Below, piece by piece: positions 40,301 to 47,525 of a DNA stretch of 47,802 bases. A program made the position numbers and the translations under genes. This stretch comes from DATCRE01 sp035493595. Lineage in GTDB: Bacteria > Bacteroidota > Bacteroidia > Cytophagales > Cyclobacteriaceae. The notes below the pieces were generated by a model. The model searched no databases. It saw only the letters and a program-made list of their open reading frames with translations, and was not told the origin of the DNA. The DNA lies in contig DATJHZ010000157.1 of the NCBI GenBank assembly GCA_035493595.1, positions 1 through 47,802 on the forward strand, read 5' to 3'. Position 1 is the stretch's first letter. Each line of letters begins with the position of its first letter.

Positions 40301-41353
40301 TTGTCCAAGACTAATCATGAAAGCGCTCAGAGCTTCTTTTGCTTGATCAATCTTGAAATTGAAGTTATCTTGGACGAGATTCCAGTCTTGAATATCACTT
40401 CCACCTTTTTTCATTGCTGCCGAAATGTTTGTGATATTCTTTTCATATGTTGCCATATTTTTGCCGCCCAGCATAAGAGCGACATTATAACCAGTAGCAC
40501 CTCCCATGATATCTTTGAATGCTGTTACCGCTTCCACAGAACCAGCAGGGAATTTTTTGCCAACGTGATCTTCAATGAGTTGAATTGCCGCTGCAAGACC
40601 TTTATTAGACAGTGTATCTTTCAGATCTTGAGCTTTCAAATCAACTGAATTCATTGCGTCCATTGCAACATTGCTAGGTGCAGAGAGAGATCTCATTGCA
40701 TTTGCTAAATTTTGTGATGCTCTTTGTGCATTCATACCAGAGTTCGTCATTGTAGAAAGAGCGCCGGCAACTTGTGCAAATGGAATATTAAGAGAAGAAG
40801 CAAGAGGAAGAACACTACCCATCGCCGATGATAATGCTTCAAGATTTGTTTTACCTGAAGATACGGCGGTGATCAGACCATTCATTGCATTTGATGCTTG
40901 ATTAGAACTCATTCCGTAGTCATGCATCACTGTTGTCAACGCATCTGAAACAGTTCCAAGACTTGCTTGTTCTGCTTTCGCTCCTTCAGCAGCAGCTTTT
41001 AAGACATTGAGTCCATCTGCCCCATGGAAGCCAGCACTTTCAATAAGATACATACCATCACTCAACTCTTTTGTTGAAGTGGCAGTATCAACAGATAATT
41101 GCAGAATACCATCGCCAACTGCTTTGATGTTTGATTCTGTCTCACCTGCTGTTGTGACAAGACGCGTCATTCCAACTTGAAAATCGCCAGCAGCTTTTGT
41201 TGCAGCAACTCCAATTCCTACTAGGGCAGCACCAGCTGCGAGCCCTGCAGTGACGATACCGCCAAGATGGCCGCCAGCGAATTTTGATAATATACTGCTT
41301 GCATTATCTTGTGCATCGATTAGAATATGTAGTGCAGCATCACCCGCAGCCAT
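37343..41353 (-). CDS. tail tape measure protein
   Basis: A 1336-residue protein. The N-terminal 350 residues match the TP901/PhageMin_Tail domain (GDFQVGMTRLVTTAGET, a series of SSGKTNLEALSSAMG and MNAQRASQNLANAMRSL helices). Several hydrophobic stretches lie between 350 and 900. A Gln-rich coiled coil (QQIQQLNQQVQQQ and following, about 1000-1130) sits before the C-terminus. At about 3 residues per 0.45 nm of tail this would give a tail near 200 nm. It starts 3 bases after the end of the frameshifted chaperone. No lytic transglycosylase domain is seen. Confidence 0.93.
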   Translation of the reverse strand: MAAGDAALHILIDAQDNASSILSKFAGGHLGGIVTAGLAAGAALVGIGVAATKAAGDFQVGMTRLVTTAGETESNIKAVGDGILQLSVDTATSTKELSDGMYLIESAGFHGADGLNVLKAAAEGAKAEQASLGTVSDALTTVMHDYGMSSNQASNAMNGLITAVSSGKTNLEALSSAMGSVLPLASSLNIPFAQVAGALSTMTNSGMNAQRASQNLANAMRSLSAPSNVAMDAMNSVDLKAQDLKDTLSNKGLAAAIQLIEDHVGKKFPAGSVEAVTAFKDIMGGATGYNVALMLGGKNMATYEKNITNISAAMKKGGSDIQDWNLVQDNFNFKIDQAKEALSAFMISLGQKLLPMVGSVVGAITPVITAFTKWITQSNALNGAISIISNAFKTVSTAISSVVRYFSLFDLSAITYQWNQLTNAVHKMTAPFNEVKSSAASLSPALTTLRNSISILIDSGIKAIADVLSNLKGPISVVAVNIADLKNNFSALFSVIGGIGIDIFNRIVGSIHVTGSSVTSFISNGLNKLSSVLFNVSNTVNKFTQYLKNIDFTSIIKSAQQLGSQIGTNIKPVIDQISQIAKVAQDIGKSFLSNVKPALSQIIPMMMNVSPAVNIFQALSTHAQELGRWFQTSVVPALKQAEPGFKNLIQAIGGLMPVLVTIGGVVKNTFQAAFTALLPVFEKVVPLVIQLAGYIANGLGSAIKFLTPYLNDAIKAIGEFVTAIVQRVVPIIMQWISNINDFAKVWQEIWPHIAPILQGVWDEVVGIVKIAWAIVAGLIKVGLDLMSGNWSQAWIDIQDMFKGIWDGIVTYFSGAWETLKAIVSAMIDGVIALFQGLYDDLVGHSIIPDLTKAIVDFFTKLGTDLLASVQTIYKNVTTWFQNIITDGQKIWNGLLTGIQKIMGNVSTWFGTWFTGLSKNFSQWTTNLMKMFTDGITNGINDVKTAATNVANTVKSILGIHSPAETGPLSTSNQWMPNMVDMFVQGINQGEPAMKNAVTVLATTVTQQIQQLNQQVQQQTTQISTSIRTMATQLQSQSSTINNTLSTLSGQIKTASAQINTDISQLGTQVTQTTQQITQQLAMLQSQVQATVTPIGPMITQVSQQVTVAAAAITDSVNQAVQKAQSMLQDLSKSVDKTQQDLSKATATMSNNIQDSNKTVQKSTDDMTKGVDLSLSHTGNALTDFQNNFSKLVDGVKKGAADLLMTVSGLAQSAADFLMHSTPKKGPLHGDDKWGQHLVENFTTGIQNGIPQLTKTAQVAANSVNDVFTNGNSAIANAFLNGKLSTNTTLSLPNSSSSLTNTQPMIITMNIDGKQVGKVAANYQAKELRVQGSIRNR

Positions 41354-41356
41354 AAT

Positions 41357-41599
41357 TTATCTTTCATACTGAAGACGTTGTTTTTCGTACATATCTTCTT
41401 GTTTTTTATAAATTTTGTCTTGAGCAGATTTTTTTGCTATAAGAACAAGACGCTGTTCAATTACTTCGTTTGCCGGTGCTTGATTATATCCCCAATATCC
41501 TCCAAAAATTGGATAAAGTTCAGATTTTATAATAGATTCAGGAGCTGATTCTCCTTCGGCGAGCTCTCCAAGAAAGGCTCTTTCACAGAGTCGAAAAAA
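41357..41599 (-). CDS. tail assembly chaperone, frameshift extension (T part)
   Basis: In the -1 frame from the slippery site, 80 codons run without stop from 41599 to TAA at 41357, just before the tape measure ATG. The translated part contains FGGYWGYNQAPANEVI and ends in a charged helix (KKQEDMYEKQRLQYER). There is no good start codon or RBS of its own, so it is made as a fusion of about 206 residues with the first 127 residues of the G part. Such G/GT pairs bind the tape measure and guide tail assembly. Confidence 0.85.
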   Translation of the reverse strand, partial: FFRLCERAFLGELAEGESAPESIIKSELYPIFGGYWGYNQAPANEVIEQRLVLIAKKSAQDKIYKKQEDMYEKQRLQYER

Positions 41600-41979
41600 T
41601 CTTCTTGCTCATCTTCTGTTAATGTTGACGCCAATTCATCACACTTTTCTAGTAATGGTGTTGTGTAATTATGTGGCAAACGTTTAATAGAGGCAGGTGT
41701 GACAGGAATTTTTTGTCCATTTCTTGTAAATGTCCAATCAATAATCATACGTTCAAGTAATTTTGTTCGAGCACTTCCTGCTTGATAGGAAATTTTTCCG
41801 TCTTTATTTGATGTAACAGCGGCGTTACTTACTGATTCCATATCACCTGCTGTGTATGTACCGCGAATAATTGCTTGTTCATGAGCATCCCAACCCCACT
41901 TGCTTCGAAATTGATCTGCAACAATAGGATCAGAAGGATCAGGTATGTAAATGTTATTAGAATCATCAAATGCAGCCAT
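41527..41979 (-). CDS. tail assembly chaperone (G part)
   Basis: A 150-residue protein between the tail tube and tape measure genes, the fixed place of the G chaperone. It begins with an acidic region (YIPDPSDPIVADQFRSKWGWD) and has a helical basic middle (RTKLLERMIIDWTF) and an acidic C-terminal part (TLTEDEQEDFFDSVKE) that holds the slippery site. Translation in frame ends at 41527; part of the ribosomes shift to give the GT form. AAGGAGAATTTTA precedes the ATG. Confidence 0.85.
   Translation of the reverse strand: MAAFDDSNNIYIPDPSDPIVADQFRSKWGWDAHEQAIIRGTYTAGDMESVSNAAVTSNKDGKISYQAGSARTKLLERMIIDWTFTRNGQKIPVTPASIKRLPHNYTTPLLEKCDELASTLTEDEQEDFFDSVKEPFLESSPKENQLLNLL
41593..41599 (-). promoter_or_regulatory. 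slippery site T_TTT_TTC for -1 frameshift
   Basis: The minus strand reads T TTT TTC in the G frame (Asp-Phe-Phe). A -1 slip joins residue 127 of the G part to the T frame, which is open from there to 41357. The heptamer fits the X_XXY_YYZ rule. Confidence 0.82.
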
Positions 41980-41993
41980 TAAAATTCTCCTTT

Positions 41994-43595
41994 TTATGAT
42001 GCGTATGTCGGTGGCATTCTTGTGATAACAACAAGTTTATAAGAACCACCAATTCCTTGATCGTATTCACATCTCCACATTGCTTTTGCTGTGACAGTTC
42101 CTTTTGATGGATCAGATGTTGGTTCAAAATCACCATCAGAACGGACTGGAAGTACCCATGTCCAACTCTCATAGAAAGCATTGCCAGCAGCCGTTCCGAG
42201 GTATTGCCCTAAGAATTGAAAGCTTAAGTATTGTTTTAAATTCTGTCTGAACTGCTCCCACTGATACATATCATTGAAGAGTAATGTGCAGTCTGCAGTC
42301 GCTTCTCTTTTTCCTGCATATACTCTATTGAAATTTTGTGAATTTGTGAATGTATATGAATCTTCATCTGGAACTTTTAATGAAACTTTTAGTTCCTGCA
42401 TATCACCATATTGTGTTGTCAATGGTGATCCTGTAATTGGATCCATGTACACTGCAGTTTGCCATCCAACCATAGGAAGATCAGACAAATTTGTTCCTAG
42501 TGATGAAATTCTGTTAATACCAGAAAGAGGAGATGTTGTTCGATCACCAATTGGAAGTTTGTCTTGCGCTTTTCCTTTAATTGTGATCGTGGCTTCTGTT
42601 GCAACTTTGATATCAAAGTCGCCTTCAGTTGCAAACGAGAATGGATGTGTCCATGAACCTGTGCCATCAAACCACTCGATTGCAGCGCTGTATTTATTGC
42701 CACTAGAAAGAAATGATAGCTGCCACCCATAAACGCCGGTAATTGCCATTGTTCCAACAACACCAGTATTCGAAACAGAAGCTACACTACTATAGACATT
42801 ACTTGAATAGTATGTTCCATTTGCTGAAACGATTATTGTTTCGTTTACAGCTTGACCATATGATGTGCCATTAATAGTTATCGATCCTGGCGTTGTAAAT
42901 GCTGTGATTGCAATGATTAACTTCATTCCTGGCGCAGTTGGCTGTGTTGTGAGTGTTTGTGTTTCGCTCAATGCTGTTGCTGCGAATAATGATACTGGAG
43001 ATGCTGGAACAGTCGTAACACTCGTAGGCGCGCCCATCATCATGTACGGCCACCAGAGAGAAAGATCACCATACACATCTTGTTTGACTTCATCAATTGA
43101 TGTTTCATTTGTCAACTGAAGAATTTTCTTATCACGTTCGATTAAGCTGTTATGCTCATTTGGTGAGTATGTTTTTGGCGTTCTTTTTGACTTCATAGTC
43201 GAAGGCAACTGAAATTTACCAGATTGAATGCCATAAACAGTAATGAGCGCATTAGTAAGGCCTGTTGTTGTGATGTTTGTCACTACAGTATACGCACTCG
43301 TCGAAACGTATTCAAACGATGCCATTTGTGCAGATTGAACCTGTTGAACTGTCTGAGAAGCAACATTTACTGTTTCAGTATTATTCGGATTACCAGTTCC
43401 GTTGATTGTCAACGTTCCTGAAGTTCCCCAGTTAATAATTTTGATATGCAGACGTGTCCCAGCAAGACTGGCTGGGACAGTAATACCAGTCATTGTTGGA
43501 CTAACAGCAGTCGTAGCAAGTAACAGTTGCTCGCCATTTGTTGCTTCAAGAGCAATATTAATTACTCCTTTTGCAGCTGTGGCTGTAATTGGCAT
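41994..43595 (-). CDS. major tail tube protein (probable)
   Basis: A 533-residue structural protein directly before the chaperone pair, the usual place of the tail tube protein. It is long for the family (often 150-250), because it appears to carry extra immunoglobulin-like beta domains: residues 1-120 and 200-320 share the same style (TGITVPASLAGTRLHIKIINWGTSGTLTING and PGMKLIIAITAFTTPGSITING). The C-terminal third (AVYMDPITGSPL, YTFTNSQNFNRVYAGKREATADC) looks like the tube core. AAGGAGAAATAATCACA precedes the ATG. The assignment rests on position and composition. Confidence 0.7.
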   Translation of the reverse strand: MPITATAAKGVINIALEATNGEQLLLATTAVSPTMTGITVPASLAGTRLHIKIINWGTSGTLTINGTGNPNNTETVNVASQTVQQVQSAQMASFEYVSTSAYTVVTNITTTGLTNALITVYGIQSGKFQLPSTMKSKRTPKTYSPNEHNSLIERDKKILQLTNETSIDEVKQDVYGDLSLWWPYMMMGAPTSVTTVPASPVSLFAATALSETQTLTTQPTAPGMKLIIAITAFTTPGSITINGTSYGQAVNETIIVSANGTYYSSNVYSSVASVSNTGVVGTMAITGVYGWQLSFLSSGNKYSAAIEWFDGTGSWTHPFSFATEGDFDIKVATEATITIKGKAQDKLPIGDRTTSPLSGINRISSLGTNLSDLPMVGWQTAVYMDPITGSPLTTQYGDMQELKVSLKVPDEDSYTFTNSQNFNRVYAGKREATADCTLLFNDMYQWEQFRQNLKQYLSFQFLGQYLGTAAGNAFYESWTWVLPVRSDGDFEPTSDPSKGTVTAKAMWRCEYDQGIGGSYKLVVITRMPPTYAS

Positions 43596-43600
43596 TGTGA

Positions 43601-43801
43601 TTATTTCTCCTTCTTGGGTACCAGCAGCACTTTCACTTCCTGCGAATTAAGCTCTGGCTGCACTATTGAATCATCTAAAAGAGACGTTTTTATTATTTTT
43701 GAACGGTCTTGATCGACAATAACTCGCTGACCTGCATGAAATTGACCAGGTATACCAGGAATGCATCCAGATTCGAAAAATGTATATACTGTCTTATTCA
43801 T
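43601..43801 (-). CDS. small head-tail region protein
   Basis: About 66 residues from ATG 43801 (TTGGAGAAAACT upstream; the in-frame TTG at 43813 is part of that RBS). The sequence GQRVIVDQDRSKIIKTSLL suggests a small beta barrel. It lies between the tail terminator and tail tube genes and is 5 bases before the latter. Unknown function. Confidence 0.6.
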   Translation of the reverse strand: MNKTVYTFFESGCIPGIPGQFHAGQRVIVDQDRSKIIKTSLLDDSIVQPELNSQEVKVLLVPKKEK

Positions 43802-43813
43802 AGTTTTCTCCAA

Positions 43814-44296
43814 TTACGAGATCACACCAGGAGGAACAGGTACATTCCATTCTTGTCTTGTGAGTATCTGAACACGATAACCACGTAGCCATTGCTGGTT
43901 CCTGATTACGTCGATATATGCTCCAGTTCCTGGTTTGATTTGCGAATGATATACAGTGCCGGCGTTTCCCAACGTTGCATGCGCTTGAAAAGGAACAACA
44001 ATTGCATCTCTAATGGCATAAATTTGTTGTGCGTACTCGACTTTATCTTTACTGACAAGTGCCATGAGAAGAAACGATTGCTGATCCGTGATCTTACCTC
44101 CAAAAGCAAGGTGCTGACTATCGTCTGATGTACCATAAATTTCTAAGCAAGCACTTCCTTTTGAGACGTAATTTGTTACATCTTTGATTTCTTCGACTTG
44201 AACCAATGAGAATTGCTGATTATTGCCCCAAATGATATTTTGCATATAACCTTGAATTGCCGACATAATTGCCGGTGTATTTGGTGTATTACTCAT
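43814..44296 (-). CDS. tail terminator-like protein
   Basis: A 160-residue protein placed between the gp10-like neck protein and the tail tube, where the tail terminator (completion) protein lies. The alpha/beta pattern with a helix near residues 70-100 (LLMALVSKDKVEYAQQIYAIRDAIVVPF) and flanking strands fits that group. No unique motif exists for the family, so the call is from gene order. Its end touches the next gene and its start overlaps the gp10-like gene by 4 bases. Confidence 0.6.
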   Translation of the reverse strand: MSNTPNTPAIMSAIQGYMQNIIWGNNQQFSLVQVEEIKDVTNYVSKGSACLEIYGTSDDSQHLAFGGKITDQQSFLLMALVSKDKVEYAQQIYAIRDAIVVPFQAHATLGNAGTVYHSQIKPGTGAYIDVIRNQQWLRGYRVQILTRQEWNVPVPPGVIS

Positions 44297-44712
44297 ATAC
44301 GTATTCCCATTAGTGCAAATGCATCAGTTACAGCATTCATCATTTCTTGCATTGCTAAATCAGAATTTTCATCTAAAGCTGGCGTTAAATATGGTTCTGC
44401 AGGATTGTTATATGTTCTACCAAGTGAATCAGTTCCGTTAAATCCAAGTTCTAATCTTCGTGCATATGGACTATCAGAGCCAATTTCAATTGATAGCGAC
44501 GAAGTTCTAATAATTTCTATCGTACTTGCAAGTAATCCTGTTGGATTTTGAAATGCTGACCACGTGTTTGTTACTGCTGCATTTGATATAATTTCAGCAA
44601 TAGCTTGCAATTTTTCTGAGAGCATAGGGTCAAGAAACGTTTGAAATCTTGCAAGATCTTTCACAAACGAAATCGATGATTGATCAAGTGAAACAGATAC
44701 AAATTCACCCAT
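44293..44712 (-). CDS. HK97 gp10-like neck / tail component
   Basis: A 139-residue protein. The block YARRLELGFNGTDSLGR followed by PAEPYLTPALDE is the hallmark of the HK97 gp10 family (R-x-x-E-x-G-F then P-x-L-x-P-A), a neck protein joining head and tail. GGGGAACATAATTC precedes the ATG. It sits between the head completion protein and the tail terminator, in standard siphovirus order. Confidence 0.82.
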   Translation of the reverse strand: MGEFVSVSLDQSSISFVKDLARFQTFLDPMLSEKLQAIAEIISNAAVTNTWSAFQNPTGLLASTIEIIRTSSLSIEIGSDSPYARRLELGFNGTDSLGRTYNNPAEPYLTPALDENSDLAMQEMMNAVTDAFALMGIRI

Positions 44713-44715
44713 GAA

Positions 44716-45036
44716 TTATGTTCCCCTTATTCGTGTACAAACGAATTGCCAATGACCATCCATAATATGCATTTCAGGATCATTTACAATAAGATATCTT
44801 CTAGGTTGACCGGTAAGAGCATCTGTTATAAATTGATCAATGATATAGTCTCTATACTGTATAAGTTGTGAGTCATTTGTTGGCAACATGACAGTATACG
44901 CATTATATGTAAAGTGTGGATCACTTCCTTGATATGATGCCGCCTCTGAAGAACTGATCTTATCAATCTGAATCAGAACATTTTCTACGATGACATCATC
45001 ATCTCTTTTAAATTGTGCATATATATCTTCACTCAT
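44716..45036 (-). CDS. head-tail connector / stopper-like protein
   Basis: A 106-residue, beta-rich protein. Its ATG overlaps the stop of the upstream connector gene (TAATG), so the two are coupled. It ends 3 bases before the gp10-like gene. Position and size fit a head completion (stopper) protein; the sequence itself has no clear signature. Confidence 0.55.
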   Translation of the reverse strand: MSEDIYAQFKRDDDVIVENVLIQIDKISSSEAASYQGSDPHFTYNAYTVMLPTNDSQLIQYRDYIIDQFITDALTGQPRRYLIVNDPEMHIMDGHWQFVCTRIRGT

Positions 45037-45938
45037 TAGAATGCCTGCATCATATAATTATCAAGAATCTTTTTTGCTCGTTTTGAAAGTAAACTGTCTC
45101 CTGAATTATCACCTCTCACTGCTGCGCTAATATGTCTACCGCCACTTGATAAATCTGGAGCCCCAATAGGATTTTGTCGTTTTGCAAGAACATCACTTGC
45201 TAATAAGATTGCCGCTTCTGTAACATCATTTGGTATAGTAGGAAAACCAGCTGTATAGGTAATCACAACTTGAGCTTTTCTGTTTCTGCTAGGGACATTC
45301 CAAATAGGATATGGACTTTGCCCTGATCCAGCAACAGGAAGAGCAAGCATATTTGGCATGCTGCAGACTTGACGATCCGAATCGATAATCACTTGAGCAG
45401 GGTCAAATGCAATTGAATCACCAGCTGTAACATTTATCGCAACATTTGTAATACTTTGTACAGGCCAATGTCTAGGTCTGAAAAACAAATCATAATTTTC
45501 ATCAATCGACGCTCTCATCGTTGGCAGCGATAGTTTTTCATTAACGTATGTTGTGTTATACAATGATTGCCTGCAGATCGTTTCTAACAATTGACCCGAT
45601 GAGAATATTGCATCTGCGAGGCTACCAACAATACCATCACCGCATACCGGTGTTCCAACAAAATGAGAGAATTGTAAATCACTACATTGAACTGTTTGAG
45701 AACCAGCTGTTGCAGCGGACGTAATCGTGATTATTTCTGAATTTGGCCCATCGAATATTGCTAGACGCCCATATTCCGCAATATCAGCAGTAAGACCAGG
45801 TGCAAGTATATTCAATGTCTGAGCTCCCGAAACAGCACCAGAGCCGCCGATTCGAACTTGATTCGAAATGAGCGTTGTAAACTCTAGTCCAGTAGGAGCT
45901 CTTACAAAGTCATAACATGATATATACGTGCTTGCCAT
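45036..45938 (-). CDS. head-tail adaptor, gp6-like (probable)
   Basis: A 300-residue protein. The C-terminal part has IPNDVTEAAILLASDVLAKRQNPIG, the helix arrangement of gp6-type connectors (long helices that pack on the portal), preceded by a beta-rich domain with AQVVITYTAGFP. The N-terminal half (IISNQVRIGGSGAV and GLTADIAEYGRLAIFDG) may be an added beta domain. AGAGGCAGAT precedes the ATG. Gene order before the neck proteins supports the call. Confidence 0.72.
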   Translation of the reverse strand: MASTYISCYDFVRAPTGLEFTTLISNQVRIGGSGAVSGAQTLNILAPGLTADIAEYGRLAIFDGPNSEIITITSAATAGSQTVQCSDLQFSHFVGTPVCGDGIVGSLADAIFSSGQLLETICRQSLYNTTYVNEKLSLPTMRASIDENYDLFFRPRHWPVQSITNVAINVTAGDSIAFDPAQVIIDSDRQVCSMPNMLALPVAGSGQSPYPIWNVPSRNRKAQVVITYTAGFPTIPNDVTEAAILLASDVLAKRQNPIGAPDLSSGGRHISAAVRGDNSGDSLLSKRAKKILDNYMMQAF

Positions 45939-45946
45939 ATCTGCCT

Positions 45947-46198
45947 CTATGGTTTATAAGTAATCGTTTGATCGGTTGTTGTATTTAGATCAATTTGACG
46001 AAATTGATTTGTATGGACAGGCATGAAATTGCCATAATAACTGTATCCACCTACATAACCAGGATTTGCAAGTGTCTGATATCCAGGAACTGGAATATAG
46101 TTATATCCAGAAGCTGTAATTCCATGATTTTGCGGCATATTTGCAGGGTTAACTGGATCTCCAGGATTTCTTACCACTGCATCCATTTCATGATCCAT
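45947..46198 (-). CDS. small virion-operon protein, Gly/Pro/Tyr-rich
   Basis: About 83 residues from ATG 46198, with TAGGAGAATTCAA upstream. The frame can be read further upstream, but that part overlaps the next gene and lacks an RBS. The sequence is rich in Asn, Pro, Gly and Tyr (GYVGGYSYYGNFMPVHTNQF), low in helices and probably extended. A head decoration or connector-binding role is possible; no family recognised. Confidence 0.6.
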   Translation of the reverse strand: MDHEMDAVVRNPGDPVNPANMPQNHGITASGYNYIPVPGYQTLANPGYVGGYSYYGNFMPVHTNQFRQIDLNTTTDQTITYKP

Positions 46199-46208
46199 TT
46201 GAATTCTC

Positions 46209-46454
46209 CTAATCAAGAGGAATAGAAAGCTTTTCTGTTGAAACAGGATACGATTTTGAGTAATTACTTTCCATTGAGACAGACATCTTTTTGGGAGTGT
46301 TCGAATTTTGACCTGCAATTGCAGTAGAATCAACTGTAGCACCATTCATTGCACTGCTGGGTAAGCCACAGGCATTAGATGGGATGTTTTTCGCATTTAA
46401 AGGCGTAGAAAATGGTCGATCAGAGCCACCTTTTGCAACACTTGGATTATCCAT
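46209..46454 (-). CDS. small virion-operon protein, Ser/Asn-rich
   Basis: An 81-residue protein with low-complexity, probably disordered composition (SNACGLPSSAMNGATVDSTAIAG). AGAGGTTAAATAT precedes the ATG. It is the first gene of the connector-tail operon. Cassette E5, with a TATAAATA box about 47 bases upstream of the start codon, lies before it. Unknown function. Confidence 0.6.
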   Translation of the reverse strand: MDNPSVAKGGSDRPFSTPLNAKNIPSNACGLPSSAMNGATVDSTAIAGQNSNTPKKMSVSMESNYSKSYPVSTEKLSIPLD

Positions 46455-46472
46455 ATATTTAACCTCTTTGAT

Positions 46473-46550
46473 GCCCAGGTCATATTCCCTGGGGGATGTA
46501 TATTTATATGACTAAAGTTGTTTTATGTCACCCACTGTCCTCTGGGTGAT
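46473..46550 (-). repeat. stem-loop cassette E5, likely late promoter of the virion operon
   Basis: The minus strand has a hairpin TCACCCA / TGGGTGA (46549-46528), then CATATAAATATACATC (TATAAATA at 46508-46501), then a second hairpin CCCAGG / CCTGGG (46493-46474). The virion operon starts at 46454. TATAAATA is the T4 late-promoter box. No sigma factor gene is seen in the window. Confidence 0.65.
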
Positions 46551-46624
46551 GATAATTTTAACTTTGAGCGTTATAAGAGACTTAACTTTTGATTTTGAGT
46601 AAGCTATCTGCAATTTGAAGACAA

Positions 46625-46667
46625 TAAAAAACGGACTCTACTACATCGTGTGATATAATAGAGTCCG
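46625..46667 (-). terminator. rho-independent terminator after the homing endonuclease
   Basis: CGGACTCTA / TAGAGTCCG stem (46632-46640 and 46659-46667) with an 18-base loop, followed on the minus strand by TTTTTT. It isolates the endonuclease gene from the virion operon. Confidence 0.85.
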
Positions 46668-46694
46668 CTTAGTTTGTTAGTTTTGCGGGATTAG

Positions 46695-47327
46695 TTAGTC
46701 AGCTGCTGGCTCGTCATTCTGTTGCTGTTCGAGCTTCTTCTGTCTTCTTTTATCCCAGGATTTTCTTGTGCTTTCTGACAGCTTTTTTCTTGTTTCGTCG
46801 GAAGTTCCTTTTTCTTCTTTGGCAAGTCTGGCATTTTCAAGTTGCTGTTCTTGTTTCTCAGTGAGAGGTTTTCCTTTTCTAGAAGCATTAAGTTTTAGAA
46901 AGTTGTTTCTTCCAACTTCTCCAAACTTTCTGTTCCTCTCATCTTTAAATTCTTGAGAAACCTTTTGAGCAGTTCTTTTCGCTGCTTCAGACATCCTTTT
47001 CTTTGTTTCTGGAGAATATTTCATTCCAAGATTGCTCTCTGCGATGACTCGAAGATTATATGTTGGACGATATTTATCCATCCAATATTGTTCTCGACTT
47101 AAGAGTAAGCTTAAATCTTCAACATTTTCGAGTACTTTCATCCTAAATGCTTCTTCACCATATTCATTATAAGCTTGTTGTAGTTTGTAATTTTGGTGAT
47201 TTCCAGCTTTAAGATACTTGAAATGACGATTCTTTCGATCAAGAAAGTTTTTGGCACTTCCGATATAGAAGTCTCTTGTAACCATGTTGAGAATTGCATA
47301 GACGCCGCCAGATGTTGGTAAATCCAT
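46695..47327 (-). CDS. GIY-YIG homing endonuclease with NUMOD3 repeats
   Basis: A 210-residue endonuclease. The GIY-YIG domain shows GVYAI and FYIGSA at about 8-25, an Arg a few residues later (DRKNRH) and the catalytic Glu in SREQYW (about 79). The C-terminal half carries NUMOD3-type motifs, GMKYSPETKKRMSEA and GTSDETRKKLSEST, that contact DNA. It resembles free-standing Seg-type endonucleases of T4-like phages. It is placed between the capsid gene and the connector genes, with its own promoter and terminator, as expected for a mobile insertion. AAGGAG lies 10 bases before the ATG. Confidence 0.92.
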   Translation of the reverse strand: MDLPTSGGVYAILNMVTRDFYIGSAKNFLDRKNRHFKYLKAGNHQNYKLQQAYNEYGEEAFRMKVLENVEDLSLLLSREQYWMDKYRPTYNLRVIAESNLGMKYSPETKKRMSEAAKRTAQKVSQEFKDERNRKFGEVGRNNFLKLNASRKGKPLTEKQEQQLENARLAKEEKGTSDETRKKLSESTRKSWDKRRQKKLEQQQNDEPAAD

Positions 47328-47368
47328 TTACCACTAACTCCTTACATTAGACCTCGATTGCGGAGGCC

Positions 47369-47430
47369 GAAGTGGATCAAGGTCATCCCTTTTCGTGATA
47401 ATTCATGACGTTATCACTATCGGCCACTTC
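47369..47430 (-). other. nested hairpin in the leader of the endonuclease mRNA
   Basis: GAAGTGG (47369-47375) / CCACTTC (47424-47430) enclose a second stem GTGATAA (47395-47401) / TTATCAC (47411-47417). The transcript from promoter 47432-47460 would begin inside this structure. Confidence 0.6.
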
Positions 47431-47431
47431 T

Positions 47432-47460
47432 ATTATATCATATTTAGTTGTTTATGTACA
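47432..47460 (-). promoter_or_regulatory. promoter, TGTACA-17-TATAAT
   Basis: TGTACA (47460-47455), 17 bases, TATAAT (47437-47432). It drives the homing endonuclease gene after the capsid terminator. Confidence 0.78.
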
Positions 47461-47462
47461 CA

Positions 47463-47492
47463 TTGTGGGAAAATTCGTAGACTTTTCCACAA
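47463..47492 (-). terminator. terminator-like hairpin after the capsid gene
   Basis: TTGTGGAAAA / TTTTCCCACAA pair with a single bulge around a 9-base loop, 33 bases after the capsid stop. The U-run is part of the stem, so it is a weaker terminator. Confidence 0.6.
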
Positions 47493-47525
47493 ACTATTCG
47501 TTACAAATTACAGTTTCTTAAGCAA

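Noticed and set aside
46199..46345. N-terminal extension of the 45947-46198 gene
   Set aside because: It overlaps the 46209-46454 gene out of frame, and the good RBS (TAGGAG) fits the ATG at 46198.
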